From the NCBI GenBank assembly GCA_018287875.1, contig JAGVVL010000017.1:2790001-2854000 (forward strand): 64,000 bases of DNA. Reading direction: 5' to 3'. Position 1 is the stretch's first letter; each line of letters begins with the position of its first letter. The DNA is from Nigrospora sphaerica (Eukaryota; Ascomycota; Sordariomycetes; Amphisphaeriales; Apiosporaceae). Of the stretch, positions 23,299 to 33,385 are shown in pieces. The notes beneath the pieces are model-generated. The model had not been told where the DNA came from. It did not search any database and was given only the letters and a program-made list of their open reading frames with translations. A program made the translations under genes and the position numbers.

Positions 23299-24103
23299 CT
23301 AATATAATCGCACGCCTTGCTTCGCGTCGTCGCCCTTTTCAAGGTCGCTCGCTTCCCGGGCCCAGCGCACATCCCAGTCCTTCTCTTCGACCTTTTGTGC
23401 CATCCACGAGGCGAACTCCTTGTCGGTGCTCACGGCGCGGGGCCGGGAGCGTTCGTAGAAGGAGCCACGCGACTTGCGGCCCCATTCTTTTTGTTTCCGG
23501 TGCGAGCGGTACCGCGCGGCGCCGCAACGCGCCACCATCCAGAGGGCGAAGAGGGCGGCGCTCGCGCACAGCGAAAAGGCCACGGCGTGGCGGGCCGCAA
23601 AGCGCGAAAAGGTCTCGCTCGAGTCTATGGCGCGGGCGCCCTGGTAGACGAGCTCGTGGAAGCCGGGCTCGAGCTTGTGGATCGTGCTCTCCGTCGCCGA
23701 CGAAATGCGGTGCGGGATGGCATGACGCGATATGTACGAGAGGTCCTTGAGCGAGGGCGTGTAGGCGCGGTAGTCGGTGCAGCGCTGTCATCAAACGTTA
23801 ACATCGTGCCTGCCGTCTCTGGCCGGGCCAGCGGCGCGGGTGGTGTCGTCGAAAAGGGGGCGAGTCATTTCCCGGGCGCGGGTGGGGACGCATCCCCAAG
23901 CCGAACCCAGTGCAGAGGCGCGATCATGTGTTTCTCGCCCTTCTGCATGGGCGGCCGGATGATGTCAAAATCCGGGGAAGTTCCAGATCGGATGGAGGGA
24001 GGAGAAACCAAGAAAAAAGTAAACTTACGCCGTCAGCGGGGGTAGCGCCGATTAGTGTTGCCGAATATGCACCCAATAAAAGGAAAACGGGTATTAAATG
24101 CAT
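23299..24103 (-). CDS. Hypothetical small membrane protein with signal peptide
   Basis: Three minus-strand exons are inferred: 24103-24029, 23942-23907 and 23784-23299, giving 198 aa. Exon 1 encodes a classic signal peptide (MHLIPVFLLLGAYSATLIGA) and ends at a GTAAGT donor. Exon 2 is only 12 codons (KGEKHMIAPLHW) with a weaker donor (GTTCGG). Exon 3 follows a branch-like TTAAC and a GACAG acceptor and opens with RCTDYRAYTPSLKDL. The lumenal part (about 38-105) looks folded, then one membrane helix spans roughly 108-128 (AVAFSLCASAALFALWMVA), followed by a basic stop-transfer and a charged 65-residue cytosolic tail with KQKEWGRKSRG and EFASWMAQKVEEKDWD. The predicted topology is type I single-pass. 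I recognise no family. Exon 3 is well supported by composition; exons 1 and 2 are less certain. Confidence 0.6.
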
Positions 24104-24946
24104 GGTCGGCGGATGCTGTACGACTCGCGGCCGAGACGAGGCAAGGCGCGCGCGCTATAACAGAGGAAACGCGACGAGCAATGGAAAGAAATGGGCGAGG
24201 AAAGACGAGGCAATGGCCGCGTACAGAACGGGTGGGATGCGACGGGCGCCTGGCGGGGGATGCTGGGCCGCGGCGGTAATACCGGTGGTCGTCGTACGGG
24301 GTGTACAGCCCGTATTAGAGATGAGATGGGTTGACGAGGATTTTCGGTTTTCTGGCTACGACCTACTACAACCCTCGCAGCAGATCAATGGGCTGGTGGC
24401 CGGGGAGGGACGAGAGAAAGTCCCCAGAGGCTTCGGATCGGAATGGATAGGCGGGCGGGCGAGCGGGCGAGGTCAGGGCCGGACCAGGTAGAGAGACACG
24501 ATATATCCAAAACTATAAAGAGCCCGGGGCGACGGAATCGAGCAAACGACTGTCGGGGTTGGGGGTGTGTGGGAGGGTGGGCAAGTTATCGGCGGTGGAT
24601 CGAAGAGCCCCGGTTGCTGGAGGTGCAAGTCGGTGACTGTATCTGGCATTTACCCTGGAAGCAAGCAGACCATGGTTTTCCCCCAGTGACATCAGATCGG
24701 GCGGATGACCAGACTTCGCAGGAAGGGAAAGCGAGAAAGGCGCACGCGCGGGAGGACAGCCGGGTCAGATAATAAATGGGCACCCTCTGCCGGGTCGACG
24801 GTCCTTTTCTGGGCTGGCTGGCTACTCGGCTCGCACGAGGGAAAAGGGAAAACTTGGCTGTCAGACTTTCGGAGGGTCTGGGCCTGGGGGGTGTCCTCGT
24901 TCTGTCGTTGGCTTACTGCTTCTGGGGGGGGGGAGAGAGGGGGCGG

Positions 24947-24970
24947 AGCAGTAGCAGCAGCAGCAGCAGC
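24947..24970. repeat. (AGC)n microsatellite
   Basis: About eight AGC/AGT units in a row, outside any supported reading frame. Confidence 0.9.
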
Positions 24971-25925
24971 AACAACGGCAACGGCAGACGAGGAAGACGA
25001 AGAAGGGGGGGTTGTTAACGAGGGAGGGAGAAAGGGAGAGAGAGATACAGGGGACAAGATGGTATAACCGCGGCAATGCAAGCAATCAGAACATAACCCT
25101 CCCAAAACAACAAACGGCTTTTAGTTAGTCACTTGTATGAAAGCTACCTAGGCAAGGTAGGTACGGTAAGAAACGAGGTAGTAGGCAGGCAGCAATCAAT
25201 CCGTGGCCATGCTCATACCACCACACGGAGATCTTCACGGCGGGGGGAGGGTCGGTAATAGCTAGCGGCCATGCATTCATTCTATTGCTGCCCTGGCCAG
25301 GCCAGCCAACGGCCAACAACCACCCCTTCCTTCCTTCACGAAATTTGACCATTGACCGCCCGGACGCAATGGGGACGACAAGAGATTGCGGCGCGAGGCT
25401 CCATCGTCGGTGGCCCATCGGGGAACGGGGAGCTGGGCGAGGGCGAAGCGGTTTCGCTGGCACTGGGAGGAGACCATGCCCCTTCTGGGCCATAATGCCG
25501 GGGCGAGATGACGCCTCCCTCGCCTGCTGCAGCCCGCCAAGAGCCGCGGTACCCAAGCCACCGAACCACTGACAGTCAGTCCTACCGTGGGCATTTGGCT
25601 ACATCGTTACCTTCGTATGCGGGTACGCCGGGCCAGGTCAGCCGCGCCAGACGGGGCTCAGCCTTTGCTTTTTCGGGCAGGTGGGTACACAATGGGCCTC
25701 ATTATTAGCCCTTCTCCTCCCCTGGCCCCCCTCCATCCATCGTGCCATCCAACAACGGATGGATCACTACCAAGCGGCTGCCCTCTCACGCTCTCTGTCT
25801 TCTCTGTCTCTCTCGCTCTCTCGCTCGCTCGCTTCGCATTGTTGGTCCGCCTCTCAGCCTTGGTTGTGTACTCCTCATCACCTTAAATGGCCTAATTTTG
25901 GCTCATCCCGTCTTGGCTCCAACCG

Positions 25926-25960
25926 TCGCCGCCGCAGTCGCCGCCGCCGCCGCTGCTGCC
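25926..25960. repeat. (GCC/GCT)n microsatellite
   Basis: A run of CGC/GCC/GCT trinucleotides, non-coding as far as can be judged. Confidence 0.85.
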
Positions 25961-28546
25961 GTTGTTAGGCCTTCCTTCGCCCCCGTCGGCCTTTAACAAA
26001 CCGATGGTTTTTCCCACTCCGCGACCCGGGCCCCTTCCCAAACCTATGCCCACCCATGCCATGCCCAGGGCCGTTTTGGTCGATCGCGCGTTGGCACCAA
26101 CCCCCATGCCATGATTTCCCCCCTCTCGGGCCTTTTCACCACTTGGGCCTCCGGGGCCCCCGGCCTGCGGCAATACGTAAGAGTATAGAAAATACAGGCC
26201 TCCCGTACTTGGCCGTTGCCCGTGTGGGCGGCCCGGCGGCGGAAGAAAAACAGGCCGGGCACGTCAAGTGACGCTGACGAGCGGGGGCGCCCTAGTCATG
26301 CAAAAAGAGGTACCTCTGCTTAGGTACCCGGGGATCAATATGCACGCGCGCCTCCTTGCTCCTCCCTCCTCCTCCGCCTCCCAGGATCCATTGGGATCGA
26401 AGCGGACTAAGAATAAGGTCCAACCCTTTCAGCCCTTTTCAGCCCGTCGGTCTTCTTATAGAAACATTTTGGCTCCCGAAGGCGGGCTGTGCGAACTGGA
26501 TCTTCCCCGGAGTAGTAGTAGTAAGCCATGAGGCTCCCGACTCTCGGCTCCTTGCCTCCCCCACCCTACGCAGCCCCCAAGCGCCGTCCTGAGTAACGAT
26601 GTCAGTACTTACCCGTCTGTAAGCTAGGTATGTAGCCACATCGTGCCTGTTGTGTAAGTTGTAGTCAGCGAACCCGCAGAACGGGTCCCTGCCCCCGAGT
26701 GCGGCACAGCAGCGACACAGCCCAACACCTCCGTTACCTCACCCACAGCCCGACCAGCCAACAGTTGCTACAAGTAGGCGGCTCAGCTGTGCCATGGTCG
26801 GAAAATGGGGTGATGGCTGAGACGACGGCAACGTCCGTCTCTGATGAACCGGCCACGCAAAAGTCGGGTGGAAGCGAAAAAAAAGGAAAAAAATAGAAAG
26901 CACCTCGGCCCCGACCTCAGCCGCGAGCCTGCCTCGATTTGGGGGGTCCCCTCGCGTGGTTTTCCGACCCAGGCATCATGACGCACCGACTGGAGAGTCC
27001 GTCTCCTTCACACTCTCTCGGTCCCCATCTCTTCCCTACCGTCTACCCGTAACTCTTCCCCACACCCCGGGAGTGCAATCGCGGATCGTTTTCGTTTTTT
27101 TTCTTCCCCTCCAGTCATTTGGGGCAAGGGAGTATGGTGTTTCTTTGTTCTCTCATCGGTGAGCTGCTGAGGCAGATAGACCATGGCACCTTTGGCTATC
27201 TTCGCCTCGCTTACTCATCACACCTGCTCTTCGCCTTCCCCACACCTCCCATTACTTATACGATCTCCAATCCGCGCTCGCCGGCACGTCAGAGTCAGAA
27301 GCTTCGGTACAGAGAGGGGGGGAAGGGGGGGAGGAGCATTGGAAGGATCACCCCCTGCATGGCCATGTAGCATCTCATTTCGTCAGATCCCTCCCCGATC
27401 CTGCATTGTTCCTCCCTCCCCGGGTACGCGGGGAGAGAGCGGTTGCGGCTGGGAATCGAGCATCGTAAGGTAGAGAAAATATATAAAACCTCGAACGCGG
27501 TCGGATACCGACTGCTTGCTTGCCGTATCCCAACGAGTTTGGCCGTAGCCGCCCGCTCGTCCCGGCAAAGACGGCCGAAGGGGGAGGGAGCTCCGCTATG
27601 CGCCCTGTCTTTCCAACCACCCATTGGGTCAAACCCTTCCCCCCCGGGGGGGATCAATAGAGGTATTGCGTCAGTTTTCACGACCATGTCCCCCCCGATT
27701 CGCGGGCTTACTCTCCGAAAAAAGCCCTCTCTCCCTCTCTTACCCTTCGCCGTCGAGGTCGGTGGGTTAAAAAGGCACCTTGATCACCCCCCCCCACACC
27801 AAACGACGACGTATTGTGAGGGGAACCCCCGGCAAAGCAGGAGATCGGGAAAGGCACGTTTCCATGATGTGACAACACGCTCCTCCACGATGCCGGTGCA
27901 GACGGAAGCTACCGGGCAGGCTCGTTTCGTCGCCATGACGTTCTCCGGCCGGGCATCTCGGGCCACTTTCCTTGTTTCCCTCTCGTCTACCCAACTATTT
28001 TCCTGACCTCCCCCCCCCTCGGCTGGAGCGTCTCCCTTGCCCCTCTTGGTTGCTAGGGTCGGCTGATCGGAGTGGCTGCTCGGTTCGTCTGCGCGGCGGC
28101 AAGCGGGGGAGGCTGCAAGGCACCGCTCCTACCCATCCGGCACGATGCACGTCTACACCACATAAAGCTGAAGGAGACAGACCGGAAATAACCATTGTAT
28201 TCGAAGGGTATACGACCTCGTCGCCTCCAAGCATTACAGCCTTCTGCTACCGGCCACCCCCTCACCCCTTTCCTCCCTCGTTCCTCCCATGCCTCCCGTT
28301 CCTTGTCCGTGACAATACAGTAGTGGTAGTGTAATAGTAGTAGGTTCGAGGCGGCAACTCGTAGCTACCTGACAACCATCCAATGTCGAGGACGCCGTCT
28401 CCCCCCTCCCAGACGCAAGGCAGACCAAAGGATGCCACTGCGTGTTGGTGAACCCAGGCGGAAAAAAACACGGACCGGGAAGCACCAGCGGAAGGAACTC
28501 GCTGTCGGGCCACCCATGGCGCGTCCGCCCCATTGCGTGGTCATAC

Positions 28547-30823
28547 TCAGGCGCCGCTGTCTTGCACCTCTTCCCAGGAGCCGTTCTCGCTGCTGTCGCC
28601 CTGGCTGCCTTTGCGTTTCCGCAGTTGGTTGCGCTCGGCCATGGCCTCCCGAATCTTGCTAGTCGCCTGCGCAAACCCTTCCTTGGAGTCCAGCGTCGTA
28701 AAGGCCGAGATGGGGAAGCCGCCTGACCCGAAGCCGCCGCCGCTGCTGCTGCTTCGGCTTCGGTCCCGCGAAGGCGGCCGCGTCGCGAACATGGGGATTC
28801 GCCCAATGTTGGAAAAGGACTCGTTGCGCGGGATCGCCCGACTCGACGCCGTCGTGTTCTTGCGCGAAACCATGGGCGGCGTGCCCGTGCTGACGGGCGA
28901 GGGAGGCCCGCTCTTGTCGATGAGGTCGGGGAAGGCCGTGGTGCCGCCCGGGAAAGAGGGATCCTTAACGAGCCGACTCTTTTCAAAGTCGCTGTACATG
29001 TCCGGCCCGAGATCGTTAATGGTAGTCACGACCTGCTCGGCGAGCTGTGCGCGCTCTAGCCGGAGTTGCTGGAAACTGTAACTGGATGACGGGCTCAGGC
29101 AGAGGATCAGAGGCCGCAGTGACTTGGCGATGTCCATGCCTACTTCACCGAAACGAAGCGCGGCAAATGTAATGGCGGGGCAGACGGCCCAGCTCGCAAG
29201 GAAAATGATGTACCACGGCAACCAGTCCGGCGCGTAGCCAAAGCATCTCGTCCAGGTCAAAAGGATACTGTAGAAATGGTACAGCACGGGCGCCAGAGCC
29301 ATGGAGACGAGGAGTTTCCACGTCGCCATGACGTCCCGGCCAGCAATCTTGACCGACGATCCGGCCAATGCCGTCTTGGCCTTCTGGATGCTGATGATTT
29401 TGGACACGACGAAAACGGGGGAGAAAAGGACAAGGCCGGGGATCACGCCGATCGAGAGGACGGCGAGCTTCACCAGCCGGTACAGCAACAATATGACCAC
29501 CTTGGGTACCGACCTCTTGGCGTGCTCGACTTGGTGGTCCTTGATGTTGAGATAGCGTAGCCGGTCATTGTACTTCCGGAGTTTGGTGAACAGGTCGACG
29601 ATGCGCGGATCGTCCTGGAACTTGGAAAAGCCCTTGGAAAGTTTCCGGTTCAGCTCGACGACGTGAGACAAGGGCAGCTTCTTGCCCGTCATGTACAGCC
29701 TCCGCGCCGCCTGGATACACATCAGTGTATCGTAGTCCGGGGCCGAGACCGTCACCGAGTTCAGGGCGACCGTGCACATGTCCAGCAGCTGGCCGATGGC
29801 GTCTCTGCGCTCATTGTTCTGGTACATGTGGACCAGCTCCGGCGGCACCGAGAAGGGCTGCCCGAACTCGACCACGGCCCGGGACCGGAACTTGTGGGGG
29901 TGGAAGTAGTTCATGCCGACGGGCACGATTTTCAGCCCGCAGTTGGGGTCCTGCGCCAGCGTACCCAAGGCCATGATGGCCACGCCGGCTTTGAGCGGCA
30001 GCAGTTCGGTTCGGTCATGGCTGCCGCCCTCGGGGAAAATGCCCACGCAGCCGCCCGACTTGAGGCGGTTGAAGACGGCCTGGTAGACGGTCGTCTGATC
30101 GATGTGCGGGGCCAATTTGTACTTGGTGCCGGGGTAGCCCGGCTTGATCCCGTTCACCGCGGTGTTGGTGAGTCTGCCGTCGTCGCTCACGTCGTCGCGG
30201 CCCGTGAGCTGCTGCATGGGCACCTTGCCCTTGAAGGCGCGCTTGGTCCGGATCTCCTCGGGCCCGATGATCTCGGCGATGTCGACGCTCGACCCCGACT
30301 GCCCCTTCACCGAGGGCAGGAAGATCATGCCACCCACTTCGGCGTCCCGCTCAAAGTTGGTGCCAACGCCACGGATCAGGTTCGGGTCGTTGACGGGGTC
30401 CGGCATGTAAATGAGGCCGGGCGCGGGCTTCGCCGCATCCTGGGCGCGGCCGACGGGCACCGACCCGGTCTGGCGAGAGCCCCAGCCGACGAAGCCGTGA
30501 ACCGATTTCTGGGCAATGAGGAGCGAGACACGCCGGTTGGCCTCGTTGCGCAGTGTGCGCTGCAGGACGATACCGTCGACGAACTGGTTGGCGTGGGGGG
30601 CGGCGATGAAGAGCACCGGTCCATCGCGCGGCACGTACCAGGCACCCCGATGATGGACCTCGCGGAAGAACAGATCTATAACGATAGATATGGCCCAAGA
30701 AAAAGCGTCATATTTCCAGTTGCTCATCGGGTACAGCTCCGTGGCCGCCTGTGCCTCGCCCGAAGGCTGGCCCGACTTGTCGGCACTCGGAGCCTGCTGC
30801 TCCTTGGACTTATTGTCCGACAT
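28547..30823 (-). CDS. gpt2: Glycerol-3-phosphate O-acyltransferase (Sct1/Gpt2 type)
   Basis: A single minus-strand exon encodes 758 aa. The enzyme transfers an acyl group from acyl-CoA to sn-1 of glycerol-3-phosphate, the first committed step of phospholipid and triacylglycerol synthesis, in the ER. Acyltransferase motifs are visible: HANQFVD (77-83), a substrate-binding FPEGGSHDR (263-271) and IVPVGMNYF (299-307). Like other fungal Sct1/Gpt2 proteins it has a long insert between the first two motifs. Hydrophobic segments follow near 440-480, 505-525 and 535-560, then a Ser-rich C-terminal tail (from about 640) with many potential phosphorylation sites, matching the known phospho-regulation of yeast Gpt2. 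The start MSDNKSKEQQ is the first ATG of the frame. The choice between Sct1 and Gpt2 orthology cannot be made, since filamentous fungi often carry one co-orthologue. Confidence 0.93.
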   Translation of the reverse strand: MSDNKSKEQQAPSADKSGQPSGEAQAATELYPMSNWKYDAFSWAISIVIDLFFREVHHRGAWYVPRDGPVLFIAAPHANQFVDGIVLQRTLRNEANRRVSLLIAQKSVHGFVGWGSRQTGSVPVGRAQDAAKPAPGLIYMPDPVNDPNLIRGVGTNFERDAEVGGMIFLPSVKGQSGSSVDIAEIIGPEEIRTKRAFKGKVPMQQLTGRDDVSDDGRLTNTAVNGIKPGYPGTKYKLAPHIDQTTVYQAVFNRLKSGGCVGIFPEGGSHDRTELLPLKAGVAIMALGTLAQDPNCGLKIVPVGMNYFHPHKFRSRAVVEFGQPFSVPPELVHMYQNNERRDAIGQLLDMCTVALNSVTVSAPDYDTLMCIQAARRLYMTGKKLPLSHVVELNRKLSKGFSKFQDDPRIVDLFTKLRKYNDRLRYLNIKDHQVEHAKRSVPKVVILLLYRLVKLAVLSIGVIPGLVLFSPVFVVSKIISIQKAKTALAGSSVKIAGRDVMATWKLLVSMALAPVLYHFYSILLTWTRCFGYAPDWLPWYIIFLASWAVCPAITFAALRFGEVGMDIAKSLRPLILCLSPSSSYSFQQLRLERAQLAEQVVTTINDLGPDMYSDFEKSRLVKDPSFPGGTTAFPDLIDKSGPPSPVSTGTPPMVSRKNTTASSRAIPRNESFSNIGRIPMFATRPPSRDRSRSSSSGGGFGSGGFPISAFTTLDSKEGFAQATSKIREAMAERNQLRKRKGSQGDSSENGSWEEVQDSGA

Positions 30824-31102
30824 CTCGGGTGCTAGGCGCGCACAAAAAACGGCGGTTTGTGTGCAGGAGGGAATGGCAGCAAGAACAGTCGCGAAGATGG
30901 TTGGGCCGGCGGTGTGCAGTGGGAGGTAATTCCCAGCGTGGCCGGTGGGGGATTATCGCGTGACAATGGGGGGCTATGGCGGTCGGGTCGTTGGACGTAA
31001 AAATACGAGGGCGGCGGGTTTCGGGTCTGTGGCCGGCAGACGGGAGGGAGGGTGTCGGTCGGAGGAGAGTAAGAGCAGAGAGCGACTTGAGGGCACTCGG
31101 AT

Positions 31103-31140
31103 GGAGAGAGGAAGAGAGAGAGAGAGAGAGGGAGGGAGAG
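31103..31140. repeat. GA-rich microsatellite in the GPAT upstream region
   Basis: A run of GA dinucleotides with GGA interruptions about 300 bp upstream of the acyltransferase ATG. On the transcribed strand it is a CT tract of the kind often found in fungal promoters. Confidence 0.85.
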
Positions 31141-32180
31141 CCGGGAAAGTCGGCGGCCGATTGGGAGTCGATTTGGCCAAGATAACGTCCCCGTCGCACG
31201 ACGGAGAGGGCAGATTTCAGAGGGGTGATGGTTGTGCTGGCGGGCGGGCTGTCACAAGCTTGCCTTTGTCGACCCGCGGGAGGAGCCGGGCTATGGTGGT
31301 AAATGGGGCCGGTCGCGCGACCAGGGTCGTCGAGAGAGCGGAGCCTAGAAGCGAGATATCGTCGGGCAAGGGGAGAGTGAGCCCATGGATGAGGCTCGTT
31401 TTTACCGAGGCCTCGTGGTCGGCGCCGTGATGTTCATCTGGGAAATGTTGTTGGTGTTGCTGGTCTCGTAGGTGCGGTGCATGTAGCGGGTGGATGGGCC
31501 AGTTGATGTTAACAAATCTGGAGGCGAACGCTCCAGAGAATTCCACGCAAGGCGTAATGCGGCGCCGATCTTCTAGCTGCGGTCCCTCCCACAGGCTCTC
31601 ATAGAAGCGCCACTTGAGGCAATTGAATTGGTCGCGCCGCTCTCTCAACGCCAACGCCGTCGCTGCCACGCCGCCCTCCTGCAGGTTCTTTGGGCTCCTG
31701 TGCTCTGTAGGCTTGGGTCCCCCTGTCTCTTCGACGAGGTAGAGTGCATGCTGCCCCATCCCGAACGAGGTAGGGTAAGGTAGTACATACGTTCGTGATG
31801 GGATGCGCGTCAAGTAGGCAATGTACCTAAGGTAGCATGTATTGCATCTGTGTACCTGAGCCACCAACCCTGTACCGGCAGCGCGCTCCGAGAATAGCAG
31901 GAAGCACCGAAGGAGAACCCGAACCCGAGAGCCCCGGGACCTCGGGAAGGCATTCAACCTATTCATGGGACGTCCCGTCTCTCTCCATTCTATCCATGGG
32001 CCATTTGCCCAGCTTCTTCTGGTGGGGTTAGTGTATTTCCGGCTGCCCTGCCCACCAGGTCTTGCCGTCGTGTAACGGGCTGTCTCAGTGTCGCCTGTCA
32101 TGAGCTGCAATCCGATCCAATGAGGCTCCCCCCCCCCGCCCGGGCCCATGGTTCGACAGGCCAAGCGCCCGGGGGGCAGC

Positions 32181-32200
32181 TTTCTTTCTTTCTTTCTTTT
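32181..32200. repeat. (TTTC)n microsatellite
   Basis: Five tandem TTTC-type units in intergenic sequence. Confidence 0.9.
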
Positions 32201-33385
32201 CTTCTGTTTTCTGGAGGGGTCTCTCGACGACGTACTTACGACGCGGGCATGAATCCTTGTACAATAGAGACTAGTTAGTACTTACTTCTTCAGCTAAAAG
32301 AGATGTGGTATTAAGTATTGGCCTTATCTACCCCTCCTCGCAAACCCCTCCCTCTTAAAACGCGCTGACGACTGTTGCGGGTTGTCTCGGGTCGAGGCAC
32401 GGAATCCCAGCAAAGCCCAGACATCCAGGCTCGACTGTGGATGTGGGTGCTATCTCGAATTCTCGCGAGAGATTCAACACAAACATGCTGCTGCATCGCA
32501 TCGCACCGCATCGGGCCCAGTCGAGTCCGGGCCCGGCCCCATGCATCCTCCTCCTCCATCCGTATGCAACATACAGGTAGGCAAGTATACCCCGTACTAT
32601 AACATAACACCGTACTGCGTGGTCGGGGGTACCCACTGTCTAACAGAGATACTGCATCCTGCTCGGCGATCTCTCTCTAAAAGCACCATCCTGGTGGGAA
32701 AACGAAGCCTGCTGGGCCCGGCTGTCAGGCCCGAGGAGGGCGGTGCATGGGGGCGCGCGCGCTGCCCGCATCCCAACAAATTCTATGTGGTCAATGGGAG
32801 CTCCTCATCCCAAAAAGACAGCTGCATGGCCACGCAGCCATGGCGCCCCAAAATCGCAGCCGCCATAATGTTTCCTGGTTCGACTGCCCGGTAGTTGTGC
32901 CACGCTCTTCGGAGGGAGGGGCTTCGGGGCCACGGCGAACCCGGTTCCTTGTCGACCTGGCAACAAATCTAACCCGCCCCCCCCCCGTGTGTGTGCGCGC
33001 TGGAGTAAGACCTCCGCACGATTCCATTGCAGGCATTCCACTCTCCCGTCCACGACCCTGGCAGGGACTACTTCGGACGAGCGGCTGGCTTTCGTCCCAG
33101 CAGCTCACTTTCCTTCCTCCTGCGCCTCGAGGCAGGAAACTCTATGTTGAGAGAAAAGAGGATGTTACCATCTACCGACCCCACCGAGGCAAACTAGGTC
33201 TACACCAGATGGAAGCCAATGGATTCGCATGATGCCGCCATTGCGTCCTCCCAAAGGGTTTATTGGTCGCCATGGAACGTTTCAGAGCCACATTGCCGGA
33301 GGGACAATTCTGTGGACAGCGCACCTCTTGCGACATCAAGAATATTTCCACCATACAACCTCCCGGGCCTATATCACCATCGTCG

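Larger units (their letters stand above)
24104..28546. other. Intergenic region, membrane-protein gene to GPAT gene
   Basis: No supported gene in 4.4 kb. It holds an AGC microsatellite (24947-24970), a GCC/GCT microsatellite (25926-25960), a CTACC/GGTAG hairpin-like motif (25144-25160) and a GTACC-rich palindromic patch near 26305-26332. The right end is the 3' flank of the acyltransferase gene. Confidence 0.5.
30824..33385. other. Intergenic region, GPAT to BRAP2-like gene
   Basis: The left part is the promoter and leader of the minus-strand acyltransferase gene, with a GA-rich tract (31103-31140). An unclassified minus-strand frame spans 31217-32149 (see findings). A TTTC microsatellite lies at 32181-32200. 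No gene is firmly supported. Confidence 0.5.

Noticed and set aside
23215..23320. Possible tRNA because of a GGTTCGAGG-like B box
   Set aside because: No matching A box, acceptor stem or cloverleaf could be drawn around it.
29663..30835. 390-codon plus-strand frame opposite the GPAT gene
   Set aside because: Antisense shadow of the acyltransferase coding region.
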